64,000 bases of DNA from JAOUEA01 sp963762075 (lineage in GTDB: Bacteria; Actinomycetota; UBA4738; HRBIN12), in contig CAVXJC010000008.1 of NCBI GenBank assembly GCA_963762075.1, positions 62,001-126,000 of the forward strand, written 5' to 3'. Position 1 is the stretch's first letter. Every line of letters begins with the position of its first letter. The notes under the pieces are model-generated. The model made no database searches. It saw only the letters and a program-made list of their open reading frames with translations, and was not told where the DNA came from. Of the stretch, positions 37,851-46,255 are shown in pieces. Both the position numbers and the translations under genes were made by a program.

Positions 37851-39182
37851 ATGGACCAGATCGACACAACGACGGCCGTTCGGGAGCCATCCCGACGGCG
37901 GCTCGGCCTGGATCGGCTGCGGCTTCGGTTCCGCGACCCGGCGCTCGAATCGGCGTTCCGTGCCGATCAATTCCGCCATCACCTGGGGAACATCCGCTTC
38001 GCCTTCGTGGCCGGGATCGTCCTCTGGATCTCGTGGGGTCTGCTCCTGCGCCACTACATCCTGGCCATCTCCGAGCTCCGGCTCGACCGGATCATGCGAT
38101 GGGGCGTGTTCATCCCGATGCTGGTCATCGGCCTCGCACTGACGTTCACGCCCTTCTTCGGCCGGATCTGGGAATGGGTCGCGGTCGCGATCGCGACGGC
38201 GACGATCGGCTCATGGGTGTACTACACCTCGAACATCCAGACGCTGCCCGCGGAGTACGGGTACGTCGGCGTCATCCTGATCACTGCATTCACCTACACA
38301 CTGTTGCGGCTGCGGTTCGTCCTGGTTCTGCTGATCACGCTGATCGGCATCAGCGCATATCTGCCGTATGCCTTCGCCACTCGATACGTCGCGCCTGTGA
38401 GCGGAGTGCTGGCGACGCTCTATCTCGTCTCGTTCGGGTTCCTCGGCGGTCTGGCCGCGCATCGGATGGAGCGGTTCACGCGAACGCTGTTCCTACGCGA
38501 GCGTCAGCTCGACCAGGAGCGCCTCCGATCCGACGGCCTGCTCCTGAGCATCCTGCCGCAGGTCGTCGTCGACCAGCTCAAGGTCACGTCCGGGCGGCGG
38601 ATCGCGCAGGCGTTCGAGGAGGTGACGGTGATCTTCGTCGACGCGGTCGGATCGACCCAGCAGGCCGCTCGCTCGTCGCCGGATGAGTTCGCCCATGCCT
38701 TGGACGAGCTGTTCAGCCGGTTCGACGAGATCGCCGACCGGCACGGCCTGGAGAAGGTGAAGACGATCGGCGATGCCTACATGGCCGTCGCCGGCGCGCC
38801 GGTCGCGATGGCCGATCATGCGGGAGCCGCCATCGCGATGGCCCTCGACGTCATCCGAGAAGCGGGTGCGGTCCGATGGCCGTCGGGCGACCGGATCGTC
38901 GTCCACGGCGGTGTGGCCACCGGGCCGGCCGTTGCCGGCGTGATCGGGCGCAGGAAGTTCGCCTACGACCTGTGGGGCGACACCGTCAACGTCGCGAGCA
39001 GGCTGGAGGAGCAGGGAGAGCCTGGTGAGGTTCTGGTGTCTGAGGCGACGGCCGTTCAACTGGAGGATCGGTACGAGTTCGGGCCCACCCGGATCTTGGA
39101 CCTGAAGGGCAAGGGGCGGACACCCGCCCGGGCGCTTCTCGGCCGCAACTCGACCGTTCCGATCGAGGTGCGGTCGACGTGA
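37851..39182 (+). CDS. Membrane-bound class III adenylate cyclase
   Basis: The 443-residue protein has six membrane helices (residues 45-210) and a cytoplasmic class III cyclase domain (250-430). Visible catalytic residues are the metal aspartate in VIFVDAVGSTQQ near 261, the second metal Asp and base-selecting Lys in KVKTIGDAYMAVAG near 303, and the base-selecting Asp in YDLWGDTVNVASRLEE near 373. Lys with Asp indicates ATP, giving cAMP. The layout resembles mycobacterial six-helix cyclases but without HAMP. Its TGA overlaps the GTG of the next gene, a binding lipoprotein, so the two are coupled. Confidence 0.9.
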   Translation: MDQIDTTTAVREPSRRRLGLDRLRLRFRDPALESAFRADQFRHHLGNIRFAFVAGIVLWISWGLLLRHYILAISELRLDRIMRWGVFIPMLVIGLALTFTPFFGRIWEWVAVAIATATIGSWVYYTSNIQTLPAEYGYVGVILITAFTYTLLRLRFVLVLLITLIGISAYLPYAFATRYVAPVSGVLATLYLVSFGFLGGLAAHRMERFTRTLFLRERQLDQERLRSDGLLLSILPQVVVDQLKVTSGRRIAQAFEEVTVIFVDAVGSTQQAARSSPDEFAHALDELFSRFDEIADRHGLEKVKTIGDAYMAVAGAPVAMADHAGAAIAMALDVIREAGAVRWPSGDRIVVHGGVATGPAVAGVIGRRKFAYDLWGDTVNVASRLEEQGEPGEVLVSEATAVQLEDRYEFGPTRILDLKGKGRTPARALLGRNSTVPIEVRST

Positions 39183-40109
39183 GGCGGACCGGCCTCACCC
39201 TCGCCGCAGCCATCGTCGCGACGAGCACTCTCACGGCGGGGTGCATCAGCTCCGGCCCGTCGGGAACCGGGCATCCGTCGCGCGCGAGAACGATCGTCGT
39301 CGGGGTGTCCGGCGCCTTCGCCGAGAATCAGCTCGTCGCGGAGATGTACGCGCAGGTCCTGGAGCACGCCGGTTTCACGGTCGAGCGAGAGTTCGACCTG
39401 AGGTCTCGCGAGGTCTCACAGAGCGCGTTGGAGTCGGGCCAGATCGATCTGAAGCCCGAGTACATGTCGTCGCTGCTCCTGTTCCTCGACTCCAACGCGC
39501 AGGCGTCGAGCGATCCGACCGATGTCGCGAGGCAGGTCGGCGAGCGCCTCCGGCCGAAAGGCATCACACGTGCTCACACCATCGCCCGCCGAGGACACGA
39601 ATCAGTTCGTGGCGAACGCGAAGACGGCGCAGGAATTCAACCTGACCACACTGAGCTCGCTCGCCGCCGTCGCCGACCGGCTGACGATCGGCGCACCGCC
39701 CGAGTGTCCGCTCCGGCCCTTCTGCCTGCCGGGCCTTCGAGACGTCTACGGGATCCTCTTCGAGGACTTCGAGCCACTGGACGCCGGAGGGCCGCAGACC
39801 GTCGCCGCGCTCAGGAGCGACGAGGTTCAGATCGCCCTGATGTTCTCGACGGATCCGAGCATCGAGGCCAACGGATTCATCCCGCTCCTCGACGACAAGC
39901 ACCTCCAGGACGCGGAGAACATCACGCCCGTGATCCGCACCGAGAAACTGAACGACGAGGTTCGGCGGCTGCTCGACGCGGTGAGCGCCCGACTCTCCAG
40001 CGACACGGTGACCGAGCTCGTCGGGAAGATCGTGATCGACGGACAGGATGTTGCCGGCGTCGCGAAGGCGTTCCTCACCGCGAACGGCCTCCTTCGATCG
40101 GTCAACTGA
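39179..40109 (+). CDS. Osmoprotectant-type substrate-binding lipoprotein (OpuAC-like), one frameshift
   Basis: GTG 39179 starts a lipoprotein signal with lipobox LTAGC. The mature part has VVGVSGAFAENQLVAEMYAQ, SALESGQIDLKPEYMSSLL (domain hinge typical of OpuAC/ProX-like proteins), then after a single inserted base near 39565-39572 continues LTPSPAEDTNQFVANAKTA, LRDVYGILFEDFEPLD and ALMFSTDPSIEANGFIPLLD, the usual C-terminal lobe, to TGA at 40109. Such proteins bind glycine betaine or related quaternary amines for an ABC importer. No permease or ATPase gene is next to it, and it is coupled to a cyclase, so a ligand-sensing role is possible. The break is probably a read error. Confidence 0.8.
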
Positions 40110-40208
40110 ATCGTCTGCGGCGCTCATGCCCGGCCGAGGGACACGATGCCGGCTGGAGCACGGTTCCCGGGGGGAATGGATCGTTCCGGGGGAACGGCCA
40201 CACGTAAG

Positions 40209-40275
40209 CTTGACACCCGAACCAGGCAATGGGCTATGGGAGCTCATGTAGCAAGCTCCAAACAAGCGTGTCAAG
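40209..40275 (+). promoter_or_regulatory. Nested inverted repeats upstream of the monooxygenase gene
   Basis: CTTGACAC at 40209-40216 is exactly complementary to GTGTCAAG at 40268-40275, and a second stem GGAGCT/AGCTCC (40239-40244 with 40254-40259) lies inside with a nine-base loop. The first arm contains a TTGACA, which could also be a -35 box. It might be an operator or an RNA structure; no known riboswitch is recognised. Nothing else was identified in 40110-40305. Confidence 0.45.
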
Positions 40276-40305
40276 TGCAGGTACTACGATCGGAGGACGC
40301 TCGCC

Positions 40306-40365
40306 ATGACAACCGAGCGCCTCGATCTCATCAAGCAACGCACAAGTCTGGAGGTGGAATCGTGA
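40306..40365 (+). CDS. Possible 19-residue leader peptide
   Basis: ATG 40306, with CGGAGGA about eight bases upstream, encodes MTTERLDLIKQRTSLEVES and stops at TGA 40363-40365. That TGA overlaps the GTG of the following monooxygenase gene, so translation of the leader could couple to it. No homology can be assessed at this length, and the overlap may be chance. Confidence 0.3.
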   Translation: MTTERLDLIKQRTSLEVES

Positions 40366-40709
40366 GTGAACTTCTTGGTATCGCTCGGTTCAAGTTCCAC
40401 GAGGGCAAGGTCGAGGAGTACAAGCGCTTGTCCGCTCAGGCCATGGACATCGTGAGGACCAAGGACAGCGGAACGCTGCAGTTCGACATCTACCTCAACG
40501 ACGACGAGTCCGAGTGCATGGTCATCGAGCGATACAGGGACTCCGATGCGCTCATCGAGCACTCCGAGAACCTCGGCGAGCTGTCCGAAGCCATCCTTAC
40601 GATCGTCTCCGTGGTTCACGGCGAGGTCCTCGGCGAGGTGAGCGCAGAGTTGCGAGCGAAGCTGGCGGACAGCCCGGTCCAACCCTTCAGGCCCCACCAG
40701 TCGATGTAG
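40362..40709 (+). CDS. Antibiotic biosynthesis monooxygenase (ABM, YgiN-like) domain protein
   Basis: A 115-residue dimeric alpha-beta barrel protein. GTG 40362 has GGAGGTGG seven bases upstream. LLGIARFKFHEGKVEEYKRL, RTKDSGTLQFDIYLNDDESE and MVIERYRDSDALIEHSENLG are the typical pattern of ABM/quinol monooxygenases: first strand, second strand with the ligand pocket, and the E-R-Y/W-x-x-x-x-A motif. These small oxygenases act without cofactors or serve as stress proteins. The real substrate is not apparent. Confidence 0.83.
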   Translation: MSELLGIARFKFHEGKVEEYKRLSAQAMDIVRTKDSGTLQFDIYLNDDESECMVIERYRDSDALIEHSENLGELSEAILTIVSVVHGEVLGEVSAELRAKLADSPVQPFRPHQSM

Positions 40710-40943
40710 CCACTGCCAGCGTGGGCGAGGCCGCCCCGACCGCCGCTACTGCACGACAGGGTGGCTCTACCGTCCCGGAGCTCGGCTTCGCGGCCTCAGG
40801 CCTCTGGCATCCGGGCGAGTGAAGCGACTCTGGGATGCGCGAGTGCACGGACATACTGGAGGTCATGACCATGCGGCTCGAGGGTTCGGTGGCTCGCTCG
40901 GGTTCGAGAAGGTGACGGTGGTGTTCGAAAGGCCACCGGCGAC

Positions 40944-41789
40944 GTGAACCGCGCACGGCTGCGCGAACTGGGCTTCGAGCTCGGCGCTCGCGCCGAGGCC
41001 GGCGTGTCCGACGAGGGTGCGTGGTTCGCGACGGCGCCTGACGGCGCGCCGGTGGTGCTCAAGTGGTTCCCGGACGAGACCGTCGCCGAGCGCTATGCGG
41101 TCCTGCTCCCCGGCCTCGACGAGCTCCGATCACGCGGCGTCCCGGTGCCGGAGTACCCACACGTCCTCGCCGTCGACGGCTGGACGCTGTCGGCGCAGCA
41201 GGTCCTGCCGGGTGCGTCGGTGCGCAACCCGTCACCGGCGATGGTGGAGCAGGTGGTCGAGTGCGTCGCCGCCATGGCCGGTGTCGCCTGTCCGCTGCCG
41301 GCGCCGGACCTGCGCCCCTGGGGTGCGTCCGTCGTGCACACGCTCACCGTCGGCGTGGACGGGTGGGCGATGCACGAGCCGCTGCGCACCGGGGGTCGTC
41401 GCAGCGCGGCGGTGCTCGACCGCGTGGAGGCCGTCGGCGCCGACGCCGACCCGGCGTGGTTCCCGACCGACGGACTCGTGCACCTGGACCTGCACACCGA
41501 CAACATCCTCGCCGGCGACGACGGCACCCTCACCGGGATCATCGACTGGGAGGGCGCGTGCGCCGGCGATCCCCGCTTCGATCTCGTCAGGTTCGCGTAC
41601 GACCTCGACGGGCACGATCAACCGGTCTGGGACGTCGTCGAGGCCACCGGCATCGAGCCGCGCGTGCTTCGGGCGTACGTCGCCCACCACGCGCTGCGGT
41701 GCACGTCCTGGCAGATCCACCACCACACCGACGACGTGCCCCGCCAGCTCGACCGCGCCGAGCGCGTCCTCGATCGGTACGAGGCCTAG
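40944..41789 (+). CDS. Aminoglycoside phosphotransferase/choline-kinase-family protein
   Basis: The 281-residue protein from GTG 40944 has an APH-type kinase fold: PVVLKWFPDE near residue 35 holds the ATP lysine, LVHLDLHTDNILAGDDG is the Brenner motif with catalytic Asp and Asn, and LTGIIDWEGACAGDPRFDLV carries the metal Asp. Members phosphorylate small alcohols such as antibiotics, choline or sugars. Lack of neighbours with resistance or transport functions leaves the substrate open. After it, the 285 bp to the tRNA gene contain no gene I can support. Confidence 0.85.
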   Translation: MNRARLRELGFELGARAEAGVSDEGAWFATAPDGAPVVLKWFPDETVAERYAVLLPGLDELRSRGVPVPEYPHVLAVDGWTLSAQQVLPGASVRNPSPAMVEQVVECVAAMAGVACPLPAPDLRPWGASVVHTLTVGVDGWAMHEPLRTGGRRSAAVLDRVEAVGADADPAWFPTDGLVHLDLHTDNILAGDDGTLTGIIDWEGACAGDPRFDLVRFAYDLDGHDQPVWDVVEATGIEPRVLRAYVAHHALRCTSWQIHHHTDDVPRQLDRAERVLDRYEA

Positions 41790-42074
41790 TGAGAGGGCGG
41801 GCCGTGGCCGAACGCGCCGGGGCGCGAGCCGCCGCCGAGATCAGTGACATCGTGCCCTTCACCAGGGACATGGCAAGGTCATCCGGCCCGTTGACCACGA
41901 CCTCGGTGGGAACGACGTCGGTGAGGGCCCGTCACCTGGCCGGTCCTTGAGGAACGCCACCGCCGCCCCCCTCCTGTGAGTTCGCATACCGGTGAGCAGA
42001 GGAGCTTGCCGTAGCAAGGACGGTGCCGGACGACAAGGACTGGTAGCAGCGTGAACTCGAGGGGTGAACGTTCG

Positions 42075-42145
42075 TTCCGGGGGGAGGAATCGAACCTCCA
42101 TTCCAGGCTCCAAAGGCCCGTGTCTTGCCGTTAGACGACCCCGGA
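42075..42145 (-). tRNA. tRNA-Gln (UUG)
   Basis: The minus strand folds as a full cloverleaf: acceptor TCCGGGG pairs with CCCCGGA, the D stem is GTCT/AGAC, the anticodon stem is CGGGC/GCCTG with loop CTTTGGA (anticodon TTG), and the T arm is GGAGG-TTCGATT-CCTCC. The discriminator is A and CCA is not encoded. TTG reads CAA; wobble to CAG is expected unless another Gln tRNA exists elsewhere. Confidence 0.95.
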
Positions 42146-42165
42146 TCGCGCTCGAGTGACCGCGC

Positions 42166-43089
42166 TCACTCTCGATTATCTCGCGCCGGTTGCGGTTCGG
42201 CGCGCGCGGGCGGGGCGCTCACCACGACCGAGCCGGGCACCGCCGCGGCGAGCGCGTCGGCATGGCCGATGTGTCGCGCGAGGGCGGCGACGGTCGGACC
42301 GCTTCCCGTCACGATCGCACCGAGCGCACCGGCGTGCGCGAACTGGTCGATGACCTCACCCACCTCGGGATGGTGCCCGACGACGCCGGTTTGCAGGTCG
42401 TTGAAGATCGCATCGCCCAGCAGCTCGACGTCGCCGGTCTCGAGCGCAGCGATCAGCACACCGGGATCGGGCCCGGTCACGGGTGCGTCGCTCCACCACT
42501 CGTAGGCGTCGGTAGCCGAGACCCCGAAGGTGAAGGGCTTGAGGACCCACCAGGTGCTCCCCGTGTGCACGGGTGTGATGCGATCGCCTCGGCCCTCCAC
42601 GAGCACTGACTCACCGGCGAGCATGGCAGGAACATCCGACCCGAGATGTGTCGCGAGCTCGAGGAGCGCCTGGTCGTCTAGAGAGCAGGCCAAGAGCTCA
42701 TCGAGGGCGAGCAGGGTCGCGGCGGAATCCGCGCTCCCACCGCCGAGGCCGGCCGCGACGGGGATGCGCTTGTGCACGTCGAGCGATACACCGAGCGAGG
42801 AAGGGTCGAGGCCGACGAACCCGGCGAGCGCGAGCGCAGCTCGCCCGGCGAGGTTCTCGCCGGGCTCGGTCGATACCTGCCGCGCCAGCTCCGGCTCCCC
42901 CCCGACCCTGATCTCGATGCCACCCGGGCCACCGGCGTCTGTGACCGTCACGATGTCGTGCATCGAGATCGGGAGCACGACGCTCTCGACGTCGTGGAAG
43001 CCGTCGGCGCGGCGCCCCAGCACGCGCAAGAAGACGTTGATCTTCGCGTGGGCCCGGCGCGAGACGACCCGAGGCGATGGCTCGCTCAC
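42166..43089 (-). CDS. ispE: 4-diphosphocytidyl-2-C-methyl-D-erythritol kinase
   Basis: The 307-residue GHMP kinase starts at GTG 43089. RRAHAKINVFLRVLGRRADG is the substrate-binding start with the catalytic Lys, RIPVAAGLGGGSADSAATLL is the ATP-binding GHMP motif and GAIVTGSGPTVAALA the C-terminal glycine motif. It phosphorylates CDP-ME in the MEP isoprenoid pathway. It is eleven bases downstream of ksgA, the conserved actinobacterial pairing. The tRNA-Gln gene lies just after it. Confidence 0.95.
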   Translation of the reverse strand: MSEPSPRVVSRRAHAKINVFLRVLGRRADGFHDVESVVLPISMHDIVTVTDAGGPGGIEIRVGGEPELARQVSTEPGENLAGRAALALAGFVGLDPSSLGVSLDVHKRIPVAAGLGGGSADSAATLLALDELLACSLDDQALLELATHLGSDVPAMLAGESVLVEGRGDRITPVHTGSTWWVLKPFTFGVSATDAYEWWSDAPVTGPDPGVLIAALETGDVELLGDAIFNDLQTGVVGHHPEVGEVIDQFAHAGALGAIVTGSGPTVAALARHIGHADALAAAVPGSVVVSAPPARAEPQPARDNRE

Positions 43090-43099
43090 CGGCCGGCCT

Positions 43100-44089
43100 T
43101 CACGGAGCCGGCACCCGCTCGGCGATCGCAGCGAACGCCGAGAGGTCGAGCTCTTCGGCGCGGGCGTTGGGCGCCACCTCCGCGCTCGCGAGCACCTCGT
43201 CGGACTTGTCGGCGTCGAGCCCCAGCCGGCGCAGGGCGTTGCGCATGGTCTTCCGCCGTTCGGCGAACGCCTCGTCGACGACACGCCACAACGATCGTTC
43301 GTCGACCTCCACAGGCGGCACCGCCACACGGTCCAGACGCACGACGACCGAATCGACCTTGGGCCGAGGCCAGAACACCGCGGCCGGCACGCGACGAATG
43401 AGTGATGCGGAAGCGCCGTACGCGACGCGCAGGCTCACGGCGCCGAAGTGTTCGTCGCCCGGCAGGGCGACGAGACGCTCGCCTACCTCGCGCTGCACCA
43501 TCACGACCCATCTATCGATGGCGGGAGCTCCCGCGAGTGTGTCGAGCACGAGCGGCACGGCGATGTTGTACGGAAGGTTCGCACAGAGCGTCCACGTGCC
43601 TCGATCGCCGGCGTCGCGATCGTCCCCGCCGTGCTCGCCCGCCTCGCCGAGCTCCGTCTTCCAGTCGAGCTTCATCGCATCGGCGTGCAGCACGCGAACC
43701 GACGCGACGCTGGCCGTGACCTCCTCGAGCGCTCGCGCGATGCCCCGGTCGACCTCCACCGCGAGCACCTCTGCACCGACGGCTGCCAGTGCGACCGTGA
43801 GCGATCCGAAACCGGCGCCGATCTCGACCACGAGATCGCCGGCGCCGATGCCCGCGTCGGCCGTGATCGCTCGGGCGAGGTTGGGGTCGATCAGGAAGTG
43901 CTGGCCGAGTGACTTCGTCGGCCTGATGCCGTGGCGAGCGGCAAGATCGCGGATCGCAGCGGCCCCGAGGCCGCCGCTCTCACCAGGCGATGCTGACGTC
44001 GAGGACGCCCGCGCCGAGCGGTTGGAGGACCGCGAAGGCCTCCGGAGAGAGGTCGATGATCCTTCCCGTGCCGAACGGTCCCCGGTCAT
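43100..44089 (-). CDS. rsmA: 16S rRNA dimethyladenosine transferase
   Basis: The conserved part begins AAAIRDLAARHGIRPTKSLG, then QHFLIDPNLARAI, VVEIGAGFGSLTVALA (SAM motif I), WTLCANLPYNIAVPLVLDTL (catalytic NLPY), VQREVGERLVALPG and RPKVDSVVVRL. It dimethylates two adenines in the 16S 3' hairpin. The only ATG/GTG/TTG start in this frame before the conserved region is ATG 44089, which would overlap the preceding gene by 110 bases. The residues added are low in complexity and unlike KsgA. A one-base error near 43975-43985 that destroys a GTG start is an alternative. It is upstream of ispE. Confidence 0.92.
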   Translation of the reverse strand: MTGDRSAREGSSTSLRRPSRSSNRSARASSTSASPGESGGLGAAAIRDLAARHGIRPTKSLGQHFLIDPNLARAITADAGIGAGDLVVEIGAGFGSLTVALAAVGAEVLAVEVDRGIARALEEVTASVASVRVLHADAMKLDWKTELGEAGEHGGDDRDAGDRGTWTLCANLPYNIAVPLVLDTLAGAPAIDRWVVMVQREVGERLVALPGDEHFGAVSLRVAYGASASLIRRVPAAVFWPRPKVDSVVVRLDRVAVPPVEVDERSLWRVVDEAFAERRKTMRNALRRLGLDADKSDEVLASAEVAPNARAEELDLSAFAAIAERVPAP

Positions 44090-45167
44090 TGATCGTGACG
44101 GTAACGGAACGGCCGGTCTCGTCGTCGGTCACCGTGACGAGCGTGCCGAACGGCAAGGTCGGGTGCGCCGCGGTGAGCCCTGCCCACGGCGGGTCGTACC
44201 AGGTCGCCAGACCTGTCTGTGCGTCGGCGACGGCGCCCGGCACATCGGTGGTTCCGCCGTACATCGACTGCGGCGGCGACAGACGTTGCTCGGTCACCGG
44301 CTCGCGCTCGATCCATCGCCCGATCAGTTGGCGCGACGCGACCTCGCCGTTGATCGACGTCACGACGAAGGTGCCGATACCGCGCCCGTCGCGACCCTGC
44401 TGCAGCACCTTGACCGGCGTGCCCGGTGTCATGCGCGGCGTGTACTCGGTGTGCACATCGAACGCGATCCTGATGGCTTCCATCTTGGTGACGACTCGCA
44501 CGTCGTCGAAGGAGACGGTCGTGCCGGCGTGAAGGGGGGTCTCGGGCGACGGCCGAACGCGGTCGTTCGCGTCGGGTTGGATCCCCATGGCCGAGAGGAG
44601 TTCCCCGGCCGTGTCCGCGTTGGTCAAGACGTCGCGCACCTTCCCCAGCACGACGGCTTGCACGGACACGACCGGGGACGTTCCGACGCTCGAGGCGGAG
44701 AAGTCGCTCTCGACGAGCCGATCCGTCATGTCGACGGGGTCCAGCTCCGTCCCGGCCATCACCCAGACCCCCACATCGATGGGGCTTTCGAACATCGCGG
44801 CGTCGGCGCCCGGCTCGCTCGTCGGGCCGACGGCGCCGGGGGCGCTCGCAGCGAGGAATGCCTCGGCACCCGACGCCACCCGCGCCGGGTCGACCACCAC
44901 GGTCATGCCGTCGGCGATCGTGCTCATCGGCGACGGCTGTACGAGGACCGCCGACGTGAGGGTGATGCCTTCATCGGCGAGCAGGTCCTCGACGGAGTCC
45001 GAGGTGGTCGCGACGGTCTGATGACGGCCGTCGACGACGAGGTTGACGTGCTTGCGGAGAGAGAGGTTCACGACGCCGGCGACGAGCACGATGCCCACCA
45101 CGACGGTGAAGCCCATGGTCGCTCGGTGGATCCGCAAGCGGCGGACCCTGTTGGCGCGGATCGGCAA
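43980..45167 (-). CDS. Cell-wall protein: DUF348 x2, G5 and RlpA-like DPBB
   Basis: The 395-residue protein starts at ATG 45167 with an N-terminal membrane anchor (residues 18-40). DUF348 repeats follow around 40-85 (VVDGRHQTVATTSDSVEDLL) and 170-215, then a G5 domain (about 225-290, IRIAFDVHTEYTPRMTPGTP). The C-terminal 85 residues are a double-psi beta-barrel of RlpA/3D type (GLATWYDPPWAGLTAAHPTL, TVTINDRGPFGTGRIIDLS). The layout is that of RpfB but with DPBB in place of the Rpf domain. It probably acts on peptidoglycan. It sits between tatD and ksgA exactly where rpfB does in mycobacteria. Confidence 0.87.
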   Translation of the reverse strand: MPIRANRVRRLRIHRATMGFTVVVGIVLVAGVVNLSLRKHVNLVVDGRHQTVATTSDSVEDLLADEGITLTSAVLVQPSPMSTIADGMTVVVDPARVASGAEAFLAASAPGAVGPTSEPGADAAMFESPIDVGVWVMAGTELDPVDMTDRLVESDFSASSVGTSPVVSVQAVVLGKVRDVLTNADTAGELLSAMGIQPDANDRVRPSPETPLHAGTTVSFDDVRVVTKMEAIRIAFDVHTEYTPRMTPGTPVKVLQQGRDGRGIGTFVVTSINGEVASRQLIGRWIEREPVTEQRLSPPQSMYGGTTDVPGAVADAQTGLATWYDPPWAGLTAAHPTLPFGTLVTVTDDETGRSVTVTINDRGPFGTGRIIDLSPEAFAVLQPLGAGVLDVSIAW

Positions 45168-45282
45168 CCTTCCTCCACGGTGCTAGAGGAAGGCCTCGCA
45201 GGGAAGCGGCCGGTGCCGGTCGAAGCCTTCAAGCAGGGTGCGCACCCTAACAAACCCTCAACTCTCACTGCAACCTTGAGAA

Positions 45283-45298
45283 TCGAACGTGCGTTCGA
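45283..45298. promoter_or_regulatory. LexA/SOS-box-like palindrome
   Basis: The sequence TCGAACGTGCGTTCGA is a perfect palindrome of the form TCGAAC-N4-GTTCGA, the actinobacterial and Bacillus-type SOS box. It lies 116 bp upstream of the start of the DUF348/G5/DPBB gene, in the 167-bp gap after tatD, a position suited to control that gene or the following ksgA-ispE. Binding is inferred from the match only. Confidence 0.6.
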
Positions 45299-45334
45299 CC
45301 AGGCGGAACGGTCGTGGCGTGCTCGCGGGCTCCG

Positions 45335-46156
45335 TCAACGAAGTCCGGGGAAGGCGGCACGAGCATTCGCCGCGGTCGCGGCCACGAGATCGTCCACACC
45401 CTCGCCTCGCACCCGCGCCAACTCGGCGAGCGTGAGCATCACGTTGGCGGGATGATTCGTCGATCCTCGCAACTTCTGCGGCGAAAGGAACGGCGCGTCC
45501 GTCTCGACCAGGAGCCGACCGAGCGGCACCGCTGCGGCCGCCTGCCGGAGATGCTCGTTCTTGGGATAGGTCAGGTTTCCGGCGAAGCTCGTGAAGTAGC
45601 CGCGCGCCGCGCACTCTCGCGCGATGTCGGCGTCGCCGGAGAAGCAGTGGATAACGACGTGCTCGGCCGAACCCTCAGCGAGCACTCGAAGCATGTCGGG
45701 CCATGCGTCGCGCACATGCACCACCATCGGCTTGCCCGACTCGTTGGACCAAGCGATGTGGGCGCGCAGCGCGTTGATCTGGTCTTCGGCCGGTGAACGC
45801 AGGCGGAAGTAGTCGAGCCCACACTCCCCCACTCCGATCACCCGGGGGTCCCCGAGCAACTCCTCGAGGCGCGACGCGGCGGATCCGTCGAAGGCCGAGG
45901 CGTCGTGGGGATGCATGCCTGCCGTGGCGAACACACCCTCGAGAGAATCGGCGAGCTCGGCCGACCGCCGGCTCGTTTCGACGTCGATGCCGACGCAGAT
46001 GAGCCGATCGACGCCGGCCGCCTTCGATGTCTCGACCACATCTGCAGGTTCCGGGTCGAGCAAGAACAGGTGGCAGTGGGTGTCAACTGCTCCGGTGTCA
46101 GCCGCGGGTTGAAGGTTCCGGTTGGTCACGAGCGCCGAGACTACACGGGTCTCCAT
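45335..46156 (-). CDS. tatD: TatD family metal-dependent DNase/hydrolase
   Basis: The 273-residue TIM-barrel hydrolase has AVDTHCHLFLLDPE (metal H-x-H), GVGECGLDYFRLRSP (metal Glu), PMVVHVRDAWPDML, HVVIHCFSGD and LVETDAPFLSPQKLRG (metal Asp). TatD proteins act as 3'-5' exonucleases on DNA and some process D-aminoacyl-tRNA. ATG 46156 starts the frame; GTG 46129 is an alternative nearer the conserved part. It follows metG by 99 bp, with a parS-like site between. Confidence 0.93.
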   Translation of the reverse strand: METRVVSALVTNRNLQPAADTGAVDTHCHLFLLDPEPADVVETSKAAGVDRLICVGIDVETSRRSAELADSLEGVFATAGMHPHDASAFDGSAASRLEELLGDPRVIGVGECGLDYFRLRSPAEDQINALRAHIAWSNESGKPMVVHVRDAWPDMLRVLAEGSAEHVVIHCFSGDADIARECAARGYFTSFAGNLTYPKNEHLRQAAAAVPLGRLLVETDAPFLSPQKLRGSTNHPANVMLTLAELARVRGEGVDDLVAATAANARAAFPGLR

Positions 46157-46173
46157 ATGCGGTCGATGGAGGG

Positions 46174-46189
46174 AGCTTCACGTGAAACA
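46174..46189. other. Candidate parS site for ParB
   Basis: AGCTTCACGTGAAACA matches the consensus parS TGTTTCACGTGAAACA at 14 of 16 positions, with the central palindrome TTCACGTGAA intact; mismatches are at positions 1 and 3. It lies in the gap between metG and tatD. Actinobacterial parS sites cluster around oriC, so this region may be in the origin-proximal part of the chromosome. This is the only such site I found in the window. Confidence 0.65.
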
Positions 46190-46255
46190 CGATTCCCGCA
46201 AGCCTCACCCCAGAGTGCAGCCGTGTGGAAAAGTCCCGCGGGGCGACGGAGCCGA

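Noticed and set aside
41859..42113. 84-residue minus-strand ORF before the tRNA gene
   Set aside because: It overlaps the tRNA and has no ribosome-binding site, hydrophobic pattern or homology that I can recognise.
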